From Azorinus chamasolen (lineage: Eukaryota; Mollusca; Bivalvia; Cardiida; Solecurtidae), in the NCBI GenBank assembly GCA_963576725.1, contig OY755237.1, forward strand, positions 54,039,805 to 54,103,804: DNA of 64,000 nucleotides, given 5' to 3'. This document shows, piece by piece, positions 1 to 9,719 of the stretch. Each line of letters begins with the position of its first letter. The stretch's first letter is position 1. The notes under the pieces were generated by a model. It had not been told where the DNA came from. It worked only from the letters and a program-made list of their open reading frames with translations, and did not search any database. A program made the position numbers and the translations under genes.

Positions 1-68
1 TGATTGATGACCTTAAAATTGATTAAGAGTTAAAAATTCAAAATTCAGATTTTGCTGTCTTGTTTCAG

Positions 69-207
69 GCATCGCCCGAAGTCTGCCCTGGAGCGAGGTG
101 GCACAAGATCTCGTCCTGGCACAGGCAAGCCAGACGCGATTGAAGAAACAGATGAAAATGCTCCAGAACCAGAACCCGTTGTTGAACCACCAAAACAGGA
201 AGAAGAG
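69..207 (+). CDS. ADGB: androglobin exon (linker, acidic)
   Basis: Acceptor tgtttcag ends at 68; donor gtagga begins at 208. The first base completes a codon from an upstream exon outside the window, and the exon ends in phase 0. It encodes 46 residues beginning HRPKSALERGG, basic at first and then Glu/Pro-rich (ENAPEPEPVVEPPKQEEE). There is no folded domain; it looks like the disordered linker between the calpain-like and pre-globin parts. Its assignment to androglobin rests on splice-phase continuity with the exons downstream, not on recognisable homology. Confidence 0.7.
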
Positions 208-385
208 GTAGGAGAAAGTCCTTGGCAATGATCAAGATTTCAATTTTTCAATTGTGCTGTGTTTTTTATGTCAGTTTTTAGCTAACATAATATTTGCATG
301 TGTTGCTGCTACAATGCTGTGCTGTTGTAAATAAAGTAAATAAGTGCTACAACTTCAAAAGTGCAAACCATGTAAATAAAATTTT

Positions 386-583
386 ATCCCTTTTCCTAAT
401 GAATATTTTAGCATAAATTGATCACTTAATTTTTATTATGTAACAATTTTTTTGCTTTATCTATATAATTTCATAAGCAAACAGAGCAAACCCTGATCAG
501 ACAGCTCCTGTAGGAGCCATCTCATCTGGGTCTACTCTGTTTCCAAAGCTGTGAAAAGGCATTTATATGAAGGAAAGGGTTAA
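386..583 (+). mobile_element. family A MITE (TTAA-type), diverged
   Basis: Contains the family A core (gcaaacagagcaaaccctga to its inverse tctactctgtttcc, apex gctcctgtaggagc at about 505) and the right end aaagggttaa. The left end is degraded. Confidence 0.7.
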
Positions 584-714
584 GTATATTTTCATCTTCT
601 GATACATCACAAAGCATTATATCAAAATTAGCTTAAAAATGTCACATGCCACAGCCTTCGTTGGTTCAGTTGATTTTAACTTGTTCCATTCAGACTGCAT
701 GAGGTTATATTATA

Positions 715-1232
715 CAGTATGGACTCAAAATAACTAAACCCAATTGAATGAATTTTTTATTCCTACAAAAAAAGTTGATGGTCCCAAATTCATCTCTTCC
801 TATTTCTATATAAATTCATATCCAATTTAACGAAATTGATGGTATAAACTCTTATCTGTAGAATTCTCAAATAGTGCCAATATTAAATGTAATTAAAATT
901 ATAAATATTCAAGAAGCAAATTGTCCCTTCTAGTACATATAACTTGTCATTATTATGCAATCAAAATGGCGACCAACTCGCTGATATGACACAGCTGTAT
1001 GGCTAAAAATCTTTCATGTTTTGAGTTAAATTACAAACAATGTGAAATACTGAGACAAACACGTTTATTCTTTATATCATACACACAGTCTGAAATACCA
1101 GTAAAGTTTCTTAAATACTAGTCAGTACTATGTTTGAGATTGCAGAAAAGGCAAAATTCGTTCCAACGAAATTTCAATTCAACGAAAACAGAGCTCCAGT
1201 CCCGACCATTGCGTTAAATCGAGTCTTCACGG
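715..1232. mobile_element. candidate TA-flanked terminal-inverted-repeat element, ~520 bp
   Basis: The ends tataCAGTATGGACTCAAAA and the inverse of GAGTCTTCACGGtata match over much of about 25 bases and are bordered by TA. No transposase is visible inside. It resembles Tc1/mariner-pogo-type non-autonomous elements; the ends are diverged, so this is tentative. Confidence 0.4.
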
Positions 1233-1286
1233 TATATGTGTCACTTGCATATTTAGCAGTGTGACTTTTAGGGATGACTTTGATGC

Positions 1287-1320
1287 TGTCTGTCTATCTA
1301 TCTGTCTGTCTGTCAAGTGC
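1287..1320. repeat. (TCTG/TCTA)n microsatellite
   Basis: Run of tgtctgtctatctatctgtc with a few interruptions. Confidence 0.8.
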
Positions 1321-1565
1321 ACTTTCAGCAACACACCTTTTGTTTGTCACATTTCTGTCAATAAGTGACACACATGTTCCTTTGAATATTCTTATTTATC
1401 CATACAAAGCCGCCTTCCAGTTGATTTGCAGTAGGTAAGTAGTTCTACCTGTGTGTTCTTCTGTGCACGGAACAATGCAATTAGTTGTGTGTACAGAAAA
1501 ACCTCAGGGGTCTATCTCCACCTGTAATCAGCTAGACATTGCAGTATGACTGAAATACTATTAAA

Positions 1566-1740
1566 CAGAGGGCCCGATAAGATGTATAAATCTAAACATT
1601 TTCAAGAATACATGTAACTCCTTTATTTCTCTACCAAAATCTATACCCAGGCATGACCTGCTTGAGACGATTCTAAAGATTGGTCACAGTATAGGGTTTG
1701 GTGGAGAAATGACCATTATAGTATTTGAGTATGCATAATT
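1566..1740. mobile_element. family D palindromic MITE
   Basis: Recognisable by tttatttctctaccaaaatct and its inverse agggtttggtggagaaatga around a central gagacgattctaaag. The flanks contain gataagatgtataaa and tatctgtagctc, the usual D ends. Confidence 0.65.
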
Positions 1741-1975
1741 ATCTGTAGCTCAGTTAAAGTGATGTAAAACTCTAAACAAACAAACACAAAGCCATAGATC
1801 AAATACTAAAACTATTCTAGAATAAAAGTAAAGGGAGATGCTGCCAAATGCTGATTGACTCACAGCATGAAATAATATACAGTGATTTACATATACAATA
1901 TATCACTGTAAGATATTACCATAGAATATTTGTGCTGTGAATTTATTTAACATACAGTAAACCCTGTTAAAACCG

Positions 1976-2211
1976 TTAAAATCCTTTTCTCCATGAATAT
2001 TCATGTACAAAATAATGATGACATGAATATTAATTACATTAATTTATTATAATAGCACATGGACACATGAATTTTTGACCATGGCAGAAACTGTAGAATT
2101 ATATCTACATGATATCACAAGCAAACAGAGCAGACCCCGGTCAGATGGCTGATCTGGGTCTTCTCTGTTTGCAAAGGCATAGAAGGGGTTATTTATGGAG
2201 TTAAGAGTTAA
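1976..2211 (+). mobile_element. family A MITE, apex partly deleted
   Basis: TTAA at 1976-1979 and 2208-2211 border the A sequence: the long AT flank (tgaatattcatg...catgaatattaatta), ccatggcagaaactgtagaa, then a shortened core lacking one side of the apex. Confidence 0.75.
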
Positions 2212-2239
2212 TATTGAGGAATGTTGGTCTTTTCTTGAA

Positions 2240-2386
2240 GGTGACTGCTTAATGCAGGGTAACAGTTATGCTGAAAGCTCCAAAAGAGTTTTCTACATGA
2301 CTTTCAACCTGCATTAAGCTGTCACCTGTCTTCTAGACTGACATTGATATTGATTTGAATGGCAGGTTTGGAAGGGTTTTACTGTA
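2240..2386. mobile_element. family C MITE (TA-type), partial
   Basis: The palindrome gcttaatgcagggtaac / tgcattaagctgtcacctg and the right end gggttttactgta identify family C. The left terminus is not clear. Confidence 0.6.
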
Positions 2387-2747
2387 CATGGCTGGTGTCA
2401 AAGGGAAAACGGGCACTAGGAGATTTGCAAATACATGTAGTGTAAACTCAGATCATGCTTGCGATTTCTGGATAAGATCTACTCTGTTTGATACGCATTA
2501 GAAAAGACAATAGTTTGCCCAATTCTGTTACAAGCAATGCAGACCCATGCAGATAATTTGGATCCAGATGAAATATCCAAATAACTGGGTGTCTCGTTTG
2601 AGTCTGAAATATGTCTTATGTTGATTGTATTATTGATCAATGAAGAGAATGGGATGAAAAAATGACTTTGAGAATTGTAGCAAACAACATTTCTTTGCAA
2701 TTACTTAGCATGCAAAGAGTTAATCATTTATCCAATGGAGACAATTT

Positions 2748-2997
2748 TTAACCCTTTCCCAGTTCTGTATATAGGCCAAATTTCAATATCTACTGAATAT
2801 TGATTAACAAAATAGTTATAGAGAAATATGGAAGGTGGAACATTGTAGACATTTAAAAAATCAAAGAAACAGATCTATCAAATTCTATTAGCAAACAGAG
2901 CAGACCCTGATCAGATGGCTCCTCTAGTAGCCATCTGATCTGGGTCTACTCTGTTTGCTAATGCATGAAAACAAATTTACATGAAGGAAAGGGTTAA
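2748..2997 (+). mobile_element. family A MITE, subtype A2
   Basis: TTAA at both ends. The left flank reads ccctttcccagttctgtat...atatggaaggtggaacattg instead of the usual AT flank, followed by the standard A core with apex gctcctctagtagc. The same subtype occurs at 32092, 34629 and 54215. Confidence 0.8.
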
Positions 2998-3000
2998 AAC

Positions 3001-3165
3001 TTTGGCAAAGAGAGTAGACCCAGATTAGATGGCCCATGAACCGTTCAGATCAGGGTCTGCTCTGTTAGCTTATGGAATTATACAGATCATGCCATAATAG
3101 CTAATGAATGAATAATCTTGCCGTCATTTCTTTTACATGAACATTCATCAGGTGAAAGGTTGTCA
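3001..3165 (-). mobile_element. family A MITE, reverse, diverged
   Basis: Core gcaaagagagtagacccaga ... gatcagggtctgctctgtta, then the AT flank, ending caggtgaaaggttg. It abuts the previous element. Confidence 0.6.
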
Positions 3166-3419
3166 AAGTCAAGAGTGCTCGTTTTCCCATGACATTAGTC
3201 AAATGAGAGTGTGCTATTTCGGATTGTAGTAATATTATTTTGTCTTGTTGGTGAATGAATGTTTTGTCTAATATTTATTGGCATATATTACAGATTTTGC
3301 TTGGGATTTATATCTTTGATGTTATGTATATGCTTATAATAAGTGTTCTACATGTACAGGGCTGTAGGTTAAGGCATACCCTAGATAATTATCTGAATTG
3401 TATACAGACATATGTACTT

Positions 3420-3500
3420 AGGCAAATAGTGCAGACATAGATCAAACTGCTCCTTTGGGAACAGCTGAGTTTGATCTGGGTCTACACTGTTTCTTCTGTA
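3420..3500. repeat. family K short palindrome
   Basis: gcaaatagtgcagacatagatc...gatctgggtctacactgtttc: an A-like palindrome with AGTGTAGAC in place of AGAGTAGAC and no TTAA ends. Confidence 0.5.
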
Positions 3501-3510
3501 TCAGTCTAAT

Positions 3511-3733
3511 TTAACCCCTTTCCTTCATATTAACACATTTTCACACATTTGCAAACAGAAACCGCAGATCAGATGGCTCCTATAGGAGCATCTGATCAGG
3601 GTCTACTCTGTTTGCTTTTAGCATGATATAGAGCAAATATTTTCCTTGTAAATTTTACATTATAAAAATACAGCTAATAAATATTCATGATATCATAATT
3701 TCTTACATAAATATCAAACAGGGAAAGGATTAA
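3511..3733 (-). mobile_element. family A MITE
   Basis: TTAA at both ends (ttaacccctttccttcat ... gggaaaggattaa), core palindrome with apex gctcctataggagc, and AT flank on the right. Confidence 0.8.
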
Positions 3734-3839
3734 AGGTATAATACGGAGCAAAAATTGACTTACTCAGCATTACAATTCCATGGAAAGGGAATATTAGGTC
3801 TCCAATACTGAGGTTAATGAGGAAGTTTTGGAAATAGTT

Positions 3840-3990
3840 TTGATTATTTCACTGCCAAACCCCATTTTGCTAGTACTCATTAGAATTGCCTCTTTGAGAT
3901 TATTCTAATGAGTAGCAGCAAGACAAGGTTTGGCTGAGAAATAAGAGATTTTGATAGATCAGTATGTATTCTATCTACAGCTCTGAATTC
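3840..3990. mobile_element. family D MITE variant
   Basis: gccaaaccccattttgctagtactcattagaattgcctc is followed by its near-inverse. This subtype has ctcattagaa in the arms, also seen at 13598. Confidence 0.55.
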
Positions 3991-4240
3991 TATATCTGTC
4001 TGTCCTTTATAAGAACAAAATTGTTAATCTTATCTTTTATAGAAGATACAATAAGGTTTACTTCCTTCTTAATTTGCTGGAAAATCCCGGCTAAAGTGTT
4101 AAATGTGGGAAGCAAGTTTACTGGTTTTTGCAAACATTGTAGACCCAGATCAGAGACCTGATCAGAGTCTGCATTGTTTTTGTTATTCTAAATATAGCAT
4201 TTCTAACTGATTGGAAGATCATTCTAACTGAAAATTGATT

Positions 4241-4345
4241 TAACCCTTTACTCCATAAATACCCCTCCCATGCCTTTGCAAACAGATTAGACCAAGATCA
4301 GAGGTTTTGTATAGGACTTTGATCACTTCATGAATATTCATTAAC
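4241..4345 (-). mobile_element. family A MITE, internally deleted
   Basis: ttaaccctttactccataaa and half of the core remain; the rest of the core and most of the AT flank are missing before cttcatgaatattcattaa. Confidence 0.55.
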
Positions 4346-4439
4346 TCCAGGGGTGGAGTGGTGGTCTAGTGGTAATACGCTATTTTCAACTTTATTTTTG
4401 TAAAATTAAATTTATAAAGGATGTGTTAGCTCAAATAAA

Positions 4440-4584
4440 AAAAATAGAATCAGATCTATATAATTCCACCAGCAAAAAGAACATACCCTGATCTAACAGC
4501 TCCTGCAGAGCTGTCAGATCTGGGTCTACTCTGTTTGCAAAGACTTTAAAAGACATTACTATGAGGGAAAGGGTAAAGGGTTAA
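4440..4584 (+). mobile_element. family A MITE, right part
   Basis: agaatcagatctatataattcc leads into a diverged core with apex gctcctgcagagct and ends gggttaa. The final TTAA is shared with the next element. Confidence 0.6.
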
Positions 4585-4832
4585 TCCTTTACTCTATAAA
4601 TATGACCCCTTTTGTATGACTTTGCAAAAAGATTATACCCAGACAAGACAGCTCCATTAGGAGCTGTCTTATCAAGATCTGCACTGTTTGTTTATGAAAT
4701 AATATAGGTCTGATTCTAAAGTACCTGCCACAACTTAATTGCCCTGTATCCACATGCATTATAATGATTAATCTTATGAATATTCATGATGTCATTGTTT
4801 CTTACATGATCATCCATGGAGTAAAGGGTTGA
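4581..4832 (-). mobile_element. family A MITE
   Basis: Starts at the shared TTAA (ttaatcctttactctataaa), core apex gctccattaggagc, AT flank, and ends catggagtaaagggttga (last TTAA mutated). Confidence 0.78.
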
Positions 4833-4946
4833 ATAGGTTTTACGTTTACTGTAAGTCAGTGACAGCAGATGTAAAGGACAGATGTGGAGGCTTTAATGCT
4901 AAGTAGGCTTGATATAACATGTTTTCTGTTGTGTATGTGTCACTAG

Positions 4947-5039
4947 CCCAAGGTTGAGGTGGTTGAGGAGAAAACTCCTGAAAAACCAGTCAAAGCCGGC
5001 AAAGGGGGTCGCAAATCAGCGGACAAAAAGGAACCAGAG
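4947..5039 (+). CDS. ADGB: androglobin exon (linker, Lys/Glu-rich)
   Basis: Acceptor gtcactag ends at 4946; donor gtaaaa begins at 5040. The exon is 93 bases, phase 0 at both ends, so it could be skipped without a frameshift. It encodes 31 residues, PKVEVVEEKTPEKPVKAGKG and onward, strongly charged and probably disordered. A 38-bp tandem repeat starts about 60 bases downstream of its donor. Confidence 0.65.
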
Positions 5040-5102
5040 GTAAAATAGAAGGGGCTGTGGTGCAAGGTTTACCATTTAATTATATAAGTTTATCAAAGTA
5101 GT

Positions 5103-5300
5103 AGATGAAATGTTACATGAACCATTGATATGAACTGGGTTACTTAAATACTACATGAACCATTGATATGCACTGGGTTACTTAAATGTTACATGAACCA
5201 TTGATATGCACTGGGTTACTTAAATGCTACATGAACCATTGATATGCATTGGGTTACTTAAATGCTACATGAACCATTGATATGCACTGGGTTACTTTTT
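5103..5300. repeat. 38-bp tandem repeat, 5 copies
   Basis: The unit atgaaccattgatatgcac... recurs with exact 38-base spacing (accattgat at 5121, 5159, 5197, 5235, 5273). Copies are nearly identical, so amplification is recent. Confidence 0.9.
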
Positions 5301-5327
5301 GCTTTTGAAGGAAAGCACAGGCTTTAG

Positions 5328-5549
5328 CCCTGTCCTTTATATAAACACTTTTTCGCGACCCAGATCAGACAGCTCTCGTAGTCAGCTCTGTTTGCTTATG
5401 AAATTATAATAGACATAACTCTGCAGTTTCTACCAATATAAAAATTTCATGTGTACATAGTTATTCCAATCATTATAAAACTTCAGCTCATTCAATTCAT
5501 GATGTCATTATTTTGAATATGAATATTCATTCAACAGGGAAAGGGTTAA
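5328..5549 (-). mobile_element. family A MITE, core partly deleted
   Basis: tcctttatataaacacttt leads to a half core and the AT flank; the end cagggaaagggttaa is intact. Confidence 0.65.
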
Positions 5550-5599
5550 GCCTATCCAGATGAATATTCATGTAACAACTATTACATCTTGAATATATC

Positions 5600-5819
5600 T
5601 TAACCCATTCCCTCCTACTGACGCCTCTGTATTAGTCATTTTTTGAATCCATTGTGATAAATAGAGCATTTGTTCCACAGGAGCAAATGCTCTATTTATC
5701 ACAATGGTTTCAAAACTACAAAATTCTATAAGGTTTCCTTTTATGTAGTAAATGCATCGTTTCAGTAGATTTATTCAAAGCGGTTGGGTTTAAAAATAAT
5801 CTTGAAGGGAATGGGTTAA
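5600..5819 (+). mobile_element. family B MITE (TTAA-type)
   Basis: TTAA at 5600-5603 and 5816-5819. A palindrome with arms ccattgtgataaatagagca around 5650-5706, then the typical right flank (tagatttattcaaagcggtt). Confidence 0.82.
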
Positions 5820-5821
5820 CT

Positions 5822-6020
5822 GAATTTTTATAATGGTACATGTATATGAACACAGGTTGTTTTGCTCATGGCAGAATCTGTAGACGCAGATCTATGTAAT
5901 TCCATTTATTGGAAACAAACGAGTTGAGTCTGATCAGACAGCTCCTACAGGAGCTATGTGATCTAGGTCTACTGTGTTTGCAAAGGCGTTAAAAGGCGTA
6001 TCTGTGAAGTATACGGTTAA
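5822..6020 (+). mobile_element. family A MITE, left end lost
   Basis: From tttttataatggtacatg through tggcagaatctgtaga and the core (apex gctcctacaggagc) to acggttaa. It directly follows the B copy. Confidence 0.65.
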
Positions 6021-6329
6021 GCAACATCTATTGTTGTATTTTTGTCCAAACTTTCTACTGTTAACAAGGTTTTGTTACATGGTTTACTTGTTTTTTCCTT
6101 TCTTAGAAAAGTTGTCAGTCAAAGTGATTGATTAAAAAACTGATGTGTTCAGATATGGTTTCAGTAATTTCTAGATTACCGTTATGTCGCTAATATTCAC
6201 TCCAATGGGGTATATTATTTTTAAAAGGAGCTTCTTTCCTGTGTCTTCCCAATAAATTATTCTTAGATGTAATATGTTACATTATTTTGTGGTCAACTAA
6301 AACTGCCTTATTATATTTAACAGCTATTT

Positions 6330-6640
6330 TATGCCCCCGTTGATGATAGTCGGAGGCATTCTGTTTTGCACCTGTCCGTCCGTACGTCTGTCCATGTGTC
6401 AAGCTTTTATGTGCAGTTGGTTGTCACAGTTTTTAGCTCGTCTGTTTCGAAGAAATCACAAGCTATTGTCGTAACTCTGGCGTCCGCGTCATCGTTGTCG
6501 TCTTTGTCTGAAATCTTAACATCGACCATAACTTCTTCAATTTTTCATTTACAACCTTCATTTTTGGTATACATGTTCATCTTGACAATGACAACAGACG
6601 AGCGTTGGCACCCGCTTGCGGTACTCTTGTTTCACTGTCT
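6330..6640. repeat. mosaic of two short bivalve-type repeat ends
   Basis: atgcccccgttgatgatagt...ggaggcattctgttttgcac resembles the head of the large elements at 47487; gctcgtctgtttcgaagaaa to ggcacccgcttgcggtactc resembles a second one. A 95-codon ORF here is repeat sequence, not a gene. Confidence 0.5.
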
Positions 6641-6852
6641 TATGTCTCACTAACCACTATACCTATTGGCATGGAATGGCATATACACATTAAATTCCAT
6701 CCATACTTTCATTACACACCCAGCCCATGCTGCCCACAAGCCCAAGGTCAAGGTCAAATGACTTAAGAATTTTATGTGCAGCTAGGCAAGCAACACCACT
6801 GGGGCATCGCTGTGTCTTACAGACACAATTTTTTATTTTTTTATTTTTTTTT

Positions 6853-6931
6853 GGTAAATGCTCCTTTTCAGTAGATTTATTCTTTATTCAAGAGGATGGG
6901 TCTGAAAATAGCCTATGAGGTAATGGGTTAA
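6853..6931 (+). mobile_element. family B MITE, right end only
   Basis: gtaaatgctccttttcagta through aaatagcctatgaggtaatg to gggttaa. Confidence 0.6.
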
Positions 6932-6970
6932 AAAACCATAGGACTATGGATGAGTTCTTCTGCAAATAAT

Positions 6971-7117
6971 TGAACAAGGCTATAGATAAGATGTATACTG
7001 AGCTAAAACCTACCTTGCTTCAACTCATTAAAGTCACCTGGAATACGCGGTTATATAGAGAGCATTAATATTTTTATGATATTTTCTAAATATACTTCTT
7101 ATCTATAGCCCTGTATT
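6971..7117. mobile_element. D-like MITE
   Basis: Ends aaggctatagataagatgta and the inverse of cttcttatctatagccctg form a terminal inverted repeat; the interior differs from other D copies. Confidence 0.45.
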
Positions 7118-7130
7118 GAACTGTGTTTGT

Positions 7131-7391
7131 ATAACCCTTTCCCTTATCAATATATAGGTAAGATATAATGACATCATGAATATTTATAAGCTGTATTTTT
7201 ATAATGTAAACTTTTGAAGCAAATGTTTTGCTTTGAGTAAAATTGTAGAATGGGATTTATACGATGTCATAAGCAAACAGAGCAGACTCTAATCAGACGA
7301 CACCTACAAGAGCGGTCTGATCTAATCATCTTGGTCTACTCTGTTTGTAAATATGTGAAAAGGTGTTTTTATATGAGGGAAAGGGATAAGC
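7131..7391 (+). mobile_element. family A MITE
   Basis: Starts taaccctttcccttatcaat, contains a long AT flank with ttttgctttgagtaaaattg, a core with a diverged apex, and ends gagggaaagggataa. Confidence 0.72.
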
Positions 7392-7409
7392 TGGATTTCA
7401 TTTATCAAT

Positions 7410-7638
7410 TTAATCCTTTCCTCCATAAATACACCTTTCTACAACTCTGTAATAGTCACTTCTTGAAACCATTGTGATAAATAGAGCATTTGCTCCTATG
7501 GGAGCACATGCTCTATTTACCACAATGGTTTCATACTACAGAATTCTAAATTTGTCCTTTTCTGTAGTTAATGCTCCTTTTTGGTATATTTATACTAAGA
7601 GGTTGTATCTAGAAATAGCCTATGTGGGAATGGGTTAA
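7410..7638 (+). mobile_element. family B MITE
   Basis: TTAA at 7410-7413 and 7635-7638. Palindrome gaaaccattgtgataaatag ... caatggtttc with apex gctcctatgggagc, followed by the B right flank. It ends 85 bases before the exon at 7724. Confidence 0.85.
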
Positions 7639-7723
7639 ATAATTACTACTTTTAATCTTTGTGTGAATCAAGACATTTATATGACAAGAACAGCCCATTT
7701 ATACATTGCCATCTGTATTACAG

Positions 7724-7871
7724 GCCTCTCCCAGAATGGAACGTAAGGGAAGCATGAAGGGCGGCTCAGCAAAGGAAAGAGCTGAAAAGGCAAAGAGTAC
7801 CAGTAAGCCAGGGTCCAGGGAAGGCAAGCGAGAGGAGGAGAAACCCAAAGAAAAGCTGGAGAAAGCACCTG
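7724..7871 (+). CDS. ADGB: androglobin exon (linker, Lys/Arg/Glu-rich)
   Basis: Acceptor tgtattacag ends at 7723; donor gtatac begins at 7872. The exon starts in phase 0 and leaves one base. It encodes ASPRMERKGSMKGGSAKERA and a charged continuation ending EKLEKAP. The high Lys/Glu content suggests a single charged helix or a disordered tether rather than a globular fold. It joins in frame to the exon at 9440. Confidence 0.7.
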
Positions 7872-7979
7872 GTATACATAGTCTGTTGTAATCTTTTCAC
7901 TTGAAGTAATTGTAAAATCTGCAAAAGTTGTTCTGTGCTGTAATTCTGAAAGTGAGTCTTTCAAAAATGCAATCGGGAT

Positions 7980-8045
7980 ACCAAACAGATTGAATCCTGA
8001 TGAGACGCTGAGTTACTGGACAGCTGATCAGGTTTAATCACAAAT
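7980..8045. repeat. J-type palindromic repeat
   Basis: tgaatcctgatgagacgctg...agctgatcaggtttaatca: the two halves are roughly inverted. Related to the longer copy at 37085. Confidence 0.4.
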
Positions 8046-8311
8046 TTGCTGCTTGCCTGTCAAGAGTTAAATGATGAAAGATATTGTATACCGGTTTCCT
8101 TGAGAAGGGAATGCACTTAGAATTGACTGTTTTGAATTTTATTGAACAGAAAAGTATGTAGCATCAATATGGATAAAATGGGTCACAAGTGAGCATAGAC
8201 TGGCTTAGAGTTAATAAATGTCAGCTGTTAGCTTTAATATTGCCTAAGGTTTCATTATTAAGTAAACAACAAGAATTCTGTCAAAATTATTTGAACATGT
8301 TGAAAACATAT

Positions 8312-8559
8312 GTAAACCCTTTACTCCATAAAAATGCCTTTTTACACTTTTGCAAACAGAGTAGACCCAGATCAGACAGCTCCTGTAGGATTCATCTGAC
8401 CAGGGTCTGCTCTGTTTGCTTATGATAGAATATAGATATAATTCTAAAGTTTCTGCCATGGCCAAACATTTCCATGTCCATGTGCTATTATAACAATTAA
8501 TCTAATGAATTAATGTCATTATTTCTTAATACATGACTATTCATGGAGTAAAGGGTTAA
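8312..8559 (-). mobile_element. family A MITE
   Basis: aaccctttactccataaaaa, core with apex gctcctgtaggat, ccatggccaaacatttccat, and end catggagtaaagggttaa. Confidence 0.8.
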
Positions 8560-8791
8560 TAAATGTATTGCATTCTGATGCTGTTTTAACTCTTTCCCCC
8601 ATGAATATTCATGTTAGAAATGATGACATCATGGATATTAATTAGGTTAATTTTTAAAACGACATAATTATAAACAAGTGGAACTTGTAGAATCATATCT
8701 ATATTATGTCATAAGCAAACAGAGCAAACTCTGTTCAGATGGCTCCTCCAGGAGCCATCTGATCTGGGTCTGCTCTCTTTGCAATGACATA

Positions 8792-8954
8792 TGTAGCCGG
8801 GTAGAGATTGTGGTGAAATAAGTTGATAGCTTTACTTTGTGGCTTGGTAGCTCAGTGTGTGGCTTGGTAGCTCAGTCGGTAGAGTGTTGGCATGGTAAGC
8901 CAGAGGCCCTGGGTTCGAGTCCCAGTCGAGTCACAACTTTTTCACCATGTCACA
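8792..8954 (+). repeat. TRIM 5' LTR (163 bp, with a ~20-bp internal slip duplication)
   Basis: Same sequence as 9100-9243 apart from a duplicated ggcttggtagctcagt at 8841-8860 and a few substitutions (ccatgtcaca against ccatgttaca at the end). LTR similarity is high, implying recent insertion. Confidence 0.85.
8861..8933 (+). tRNA. tRNA-like unit (anticodon GGT, Thr-like) inside 5' LTR
   Basis: 73 bases fold as a cloverleaf: acceptor GGCTTGG/TCGAGTC (three G-T pairs), D stem GCTC/GAGT, anticodon stem TTGGC/GCCAG with loop ATGGTAA, T stem CTGGG/CCCAG with loop TTCGAGT. The A box (TAGCTCAGTCGG) and B box (GGTTCGAGTCC) are intact, and TTTTT at 8938-8942 is a Pol III terminator. Anticodon GGT is not normally used for Thr in eukaryotes and the acceptor is weak, so this is more likely a tRNA-derived promoter module than a decoding tRNA. 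Confidence 0.7.
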
Positions 8955-9099
8955 TTTGGCGCCCAACGTAAATAACCCATAAGGTGATTTATATGAAGAT
9001 AATATGAAGAATATATGAAGATAATGTGTAATAAAAAGAAACTCGTGGAGTGTTCTTTGAGTAAGAATTCGGGACGAATTCTTTTGTAGAGGGTGTGTG

Positions 9100-9243
9100 T
9101 GTAGCCGGGTAGAGATTGTGGTGAAATAAGTTGATAGGCTTTACTGTGTGGCTTGGTAGCTCAGTCGGTAGAGTGTTGGCATGGTAAGCCAGAGGCCCTG
9201 GGTTCGAGTCCCAGTCGAGTCACAACTTTTTCACCATGTTACA
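9100..9243 (+). repeat. TRIM 3' LTR (144 bp)
   Basis: Begins TGTAGCCGGGTAGAGATTGT, ends CACCATGTTACA; copy of 8792-8954 without the slip duplication. Confidence 0.85.
9150..9222 (+). tRNA. tRNA-like unit (anticodon GGT, Thr-like) inside 3' LTR
   Basis: Identical in sequence to 8861-8933, with the same A and B boxes and a downstream TTTTT. Two copies arise from LTR duplication, not independent tRNA genes. Confidence 0.7.
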
Positions 9244-9439
9244 CATAGAAAGGCATATTTATGGAGGAAAGGGTTAACTGAAGACTAAATTGGCGATGTT
9301 TCTTTCCAGTTGAACAGCTGCTGTATAAATCTGTTAGGTTTTTTTTGCTTTATGTTTCTATAAACATTTACCTTCTTTTATCGTCAAAATCTCACTAAAA
9401 CAAAAGCATTAGATTTTGTAAAACTTTTTCTTTGTAAAG

Positions 9440-9659
9440 ATGCTAAGCAGACATCATCACCAGCAGTCCCAGCTCAGTCCCCTCTGGAAGCCCCAGGATC
9501 AGCTGATCAGGCTGGTGGGTTAGCTCCGCCCCCTGAGAGTATTGAAGGTGACGGATTGGCTGGTGAAGAAGAGACTCCATTGGAGGAGGAGCCTAAAGTG
9601 GAGGCACCAAAATCCAAACAAGTTTGGATTGACTTTGAAAACTTCAGTACATGCTTCAA
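9440..9659 (+). CDS. ADGB: androglobin exon: Pro/Glu linker into conserved WIDFENF block
   Basis: Acceptor tttgtaaag ends at 9439 (weak pyrimidine tract); donor gtaaga begins at 9660. The first two thirds are low complexity (SSPAVPAQSPLEAPG, then EEETPLEEEPKVEAPKSKQ). The end, VWIDFENFSTCFK, is the start of the conserved androglobin segment between the calpain-like and globin parts, so this exon marks where the disordered linker stops. It leaves two bases, completed by the exon at 10095. Confidence 0.85.
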
Positions 9660-9719
9660 GTAAGATTCCTAGCCGTATTATTTCTGCTCTGTGAGCAAAG
9701 ATTAAAGTAGTGAATGTTC

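Larger units (their letters stand above)
8792..9243 (+). mobile_element. TRIM: miniature LTR retrotransposon with tRNA-like LTRs
   Basis: Two direct repeats (8792-8954 and 9100-9243), each beginning TGTAGCCGGGTAGAGATTGT and ending in ...CA, flank a 145-base interior with no ORF. The interior opens with TGGCGCCCAACGT at 8957, which matches the complement of the 3' end of animal tRNA-Lys as I know it and so looks like a primer-binding site; gagggtgtgtg before the second repeat could be the polypurine tract. A 4-base target duplication, CATA (8788-8791 and 9244-9247), encloses the element. The host is a family A MITE. All parts expected of a TRIM are present; the coding regions needed for its mobility are not. 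Confidence 0.85.
8586..9277 (+). mobile_element. family A MITE split by a TRIM insertion
   Basis: The left part ends ttgcaatgacata at 8791 and the right part resumes catagaaaggcatatttatg at 9244, finishing ggaaagggttaa at 9277. Removing 8792-9243 and one cata restores a normal family A copy (TTAA at 8586-8589 and 9274-9277). Confidence 0.85.

Noticed and set aside
8861..9222. Two genuine nuclear tRNA-Thr genes
   Set aside because: They lie at the same place in two LTRs of one element, with an anticodon (GGT) not normally used and three G-T pairs in the acceptor; better seen as a tRNA-derived module.
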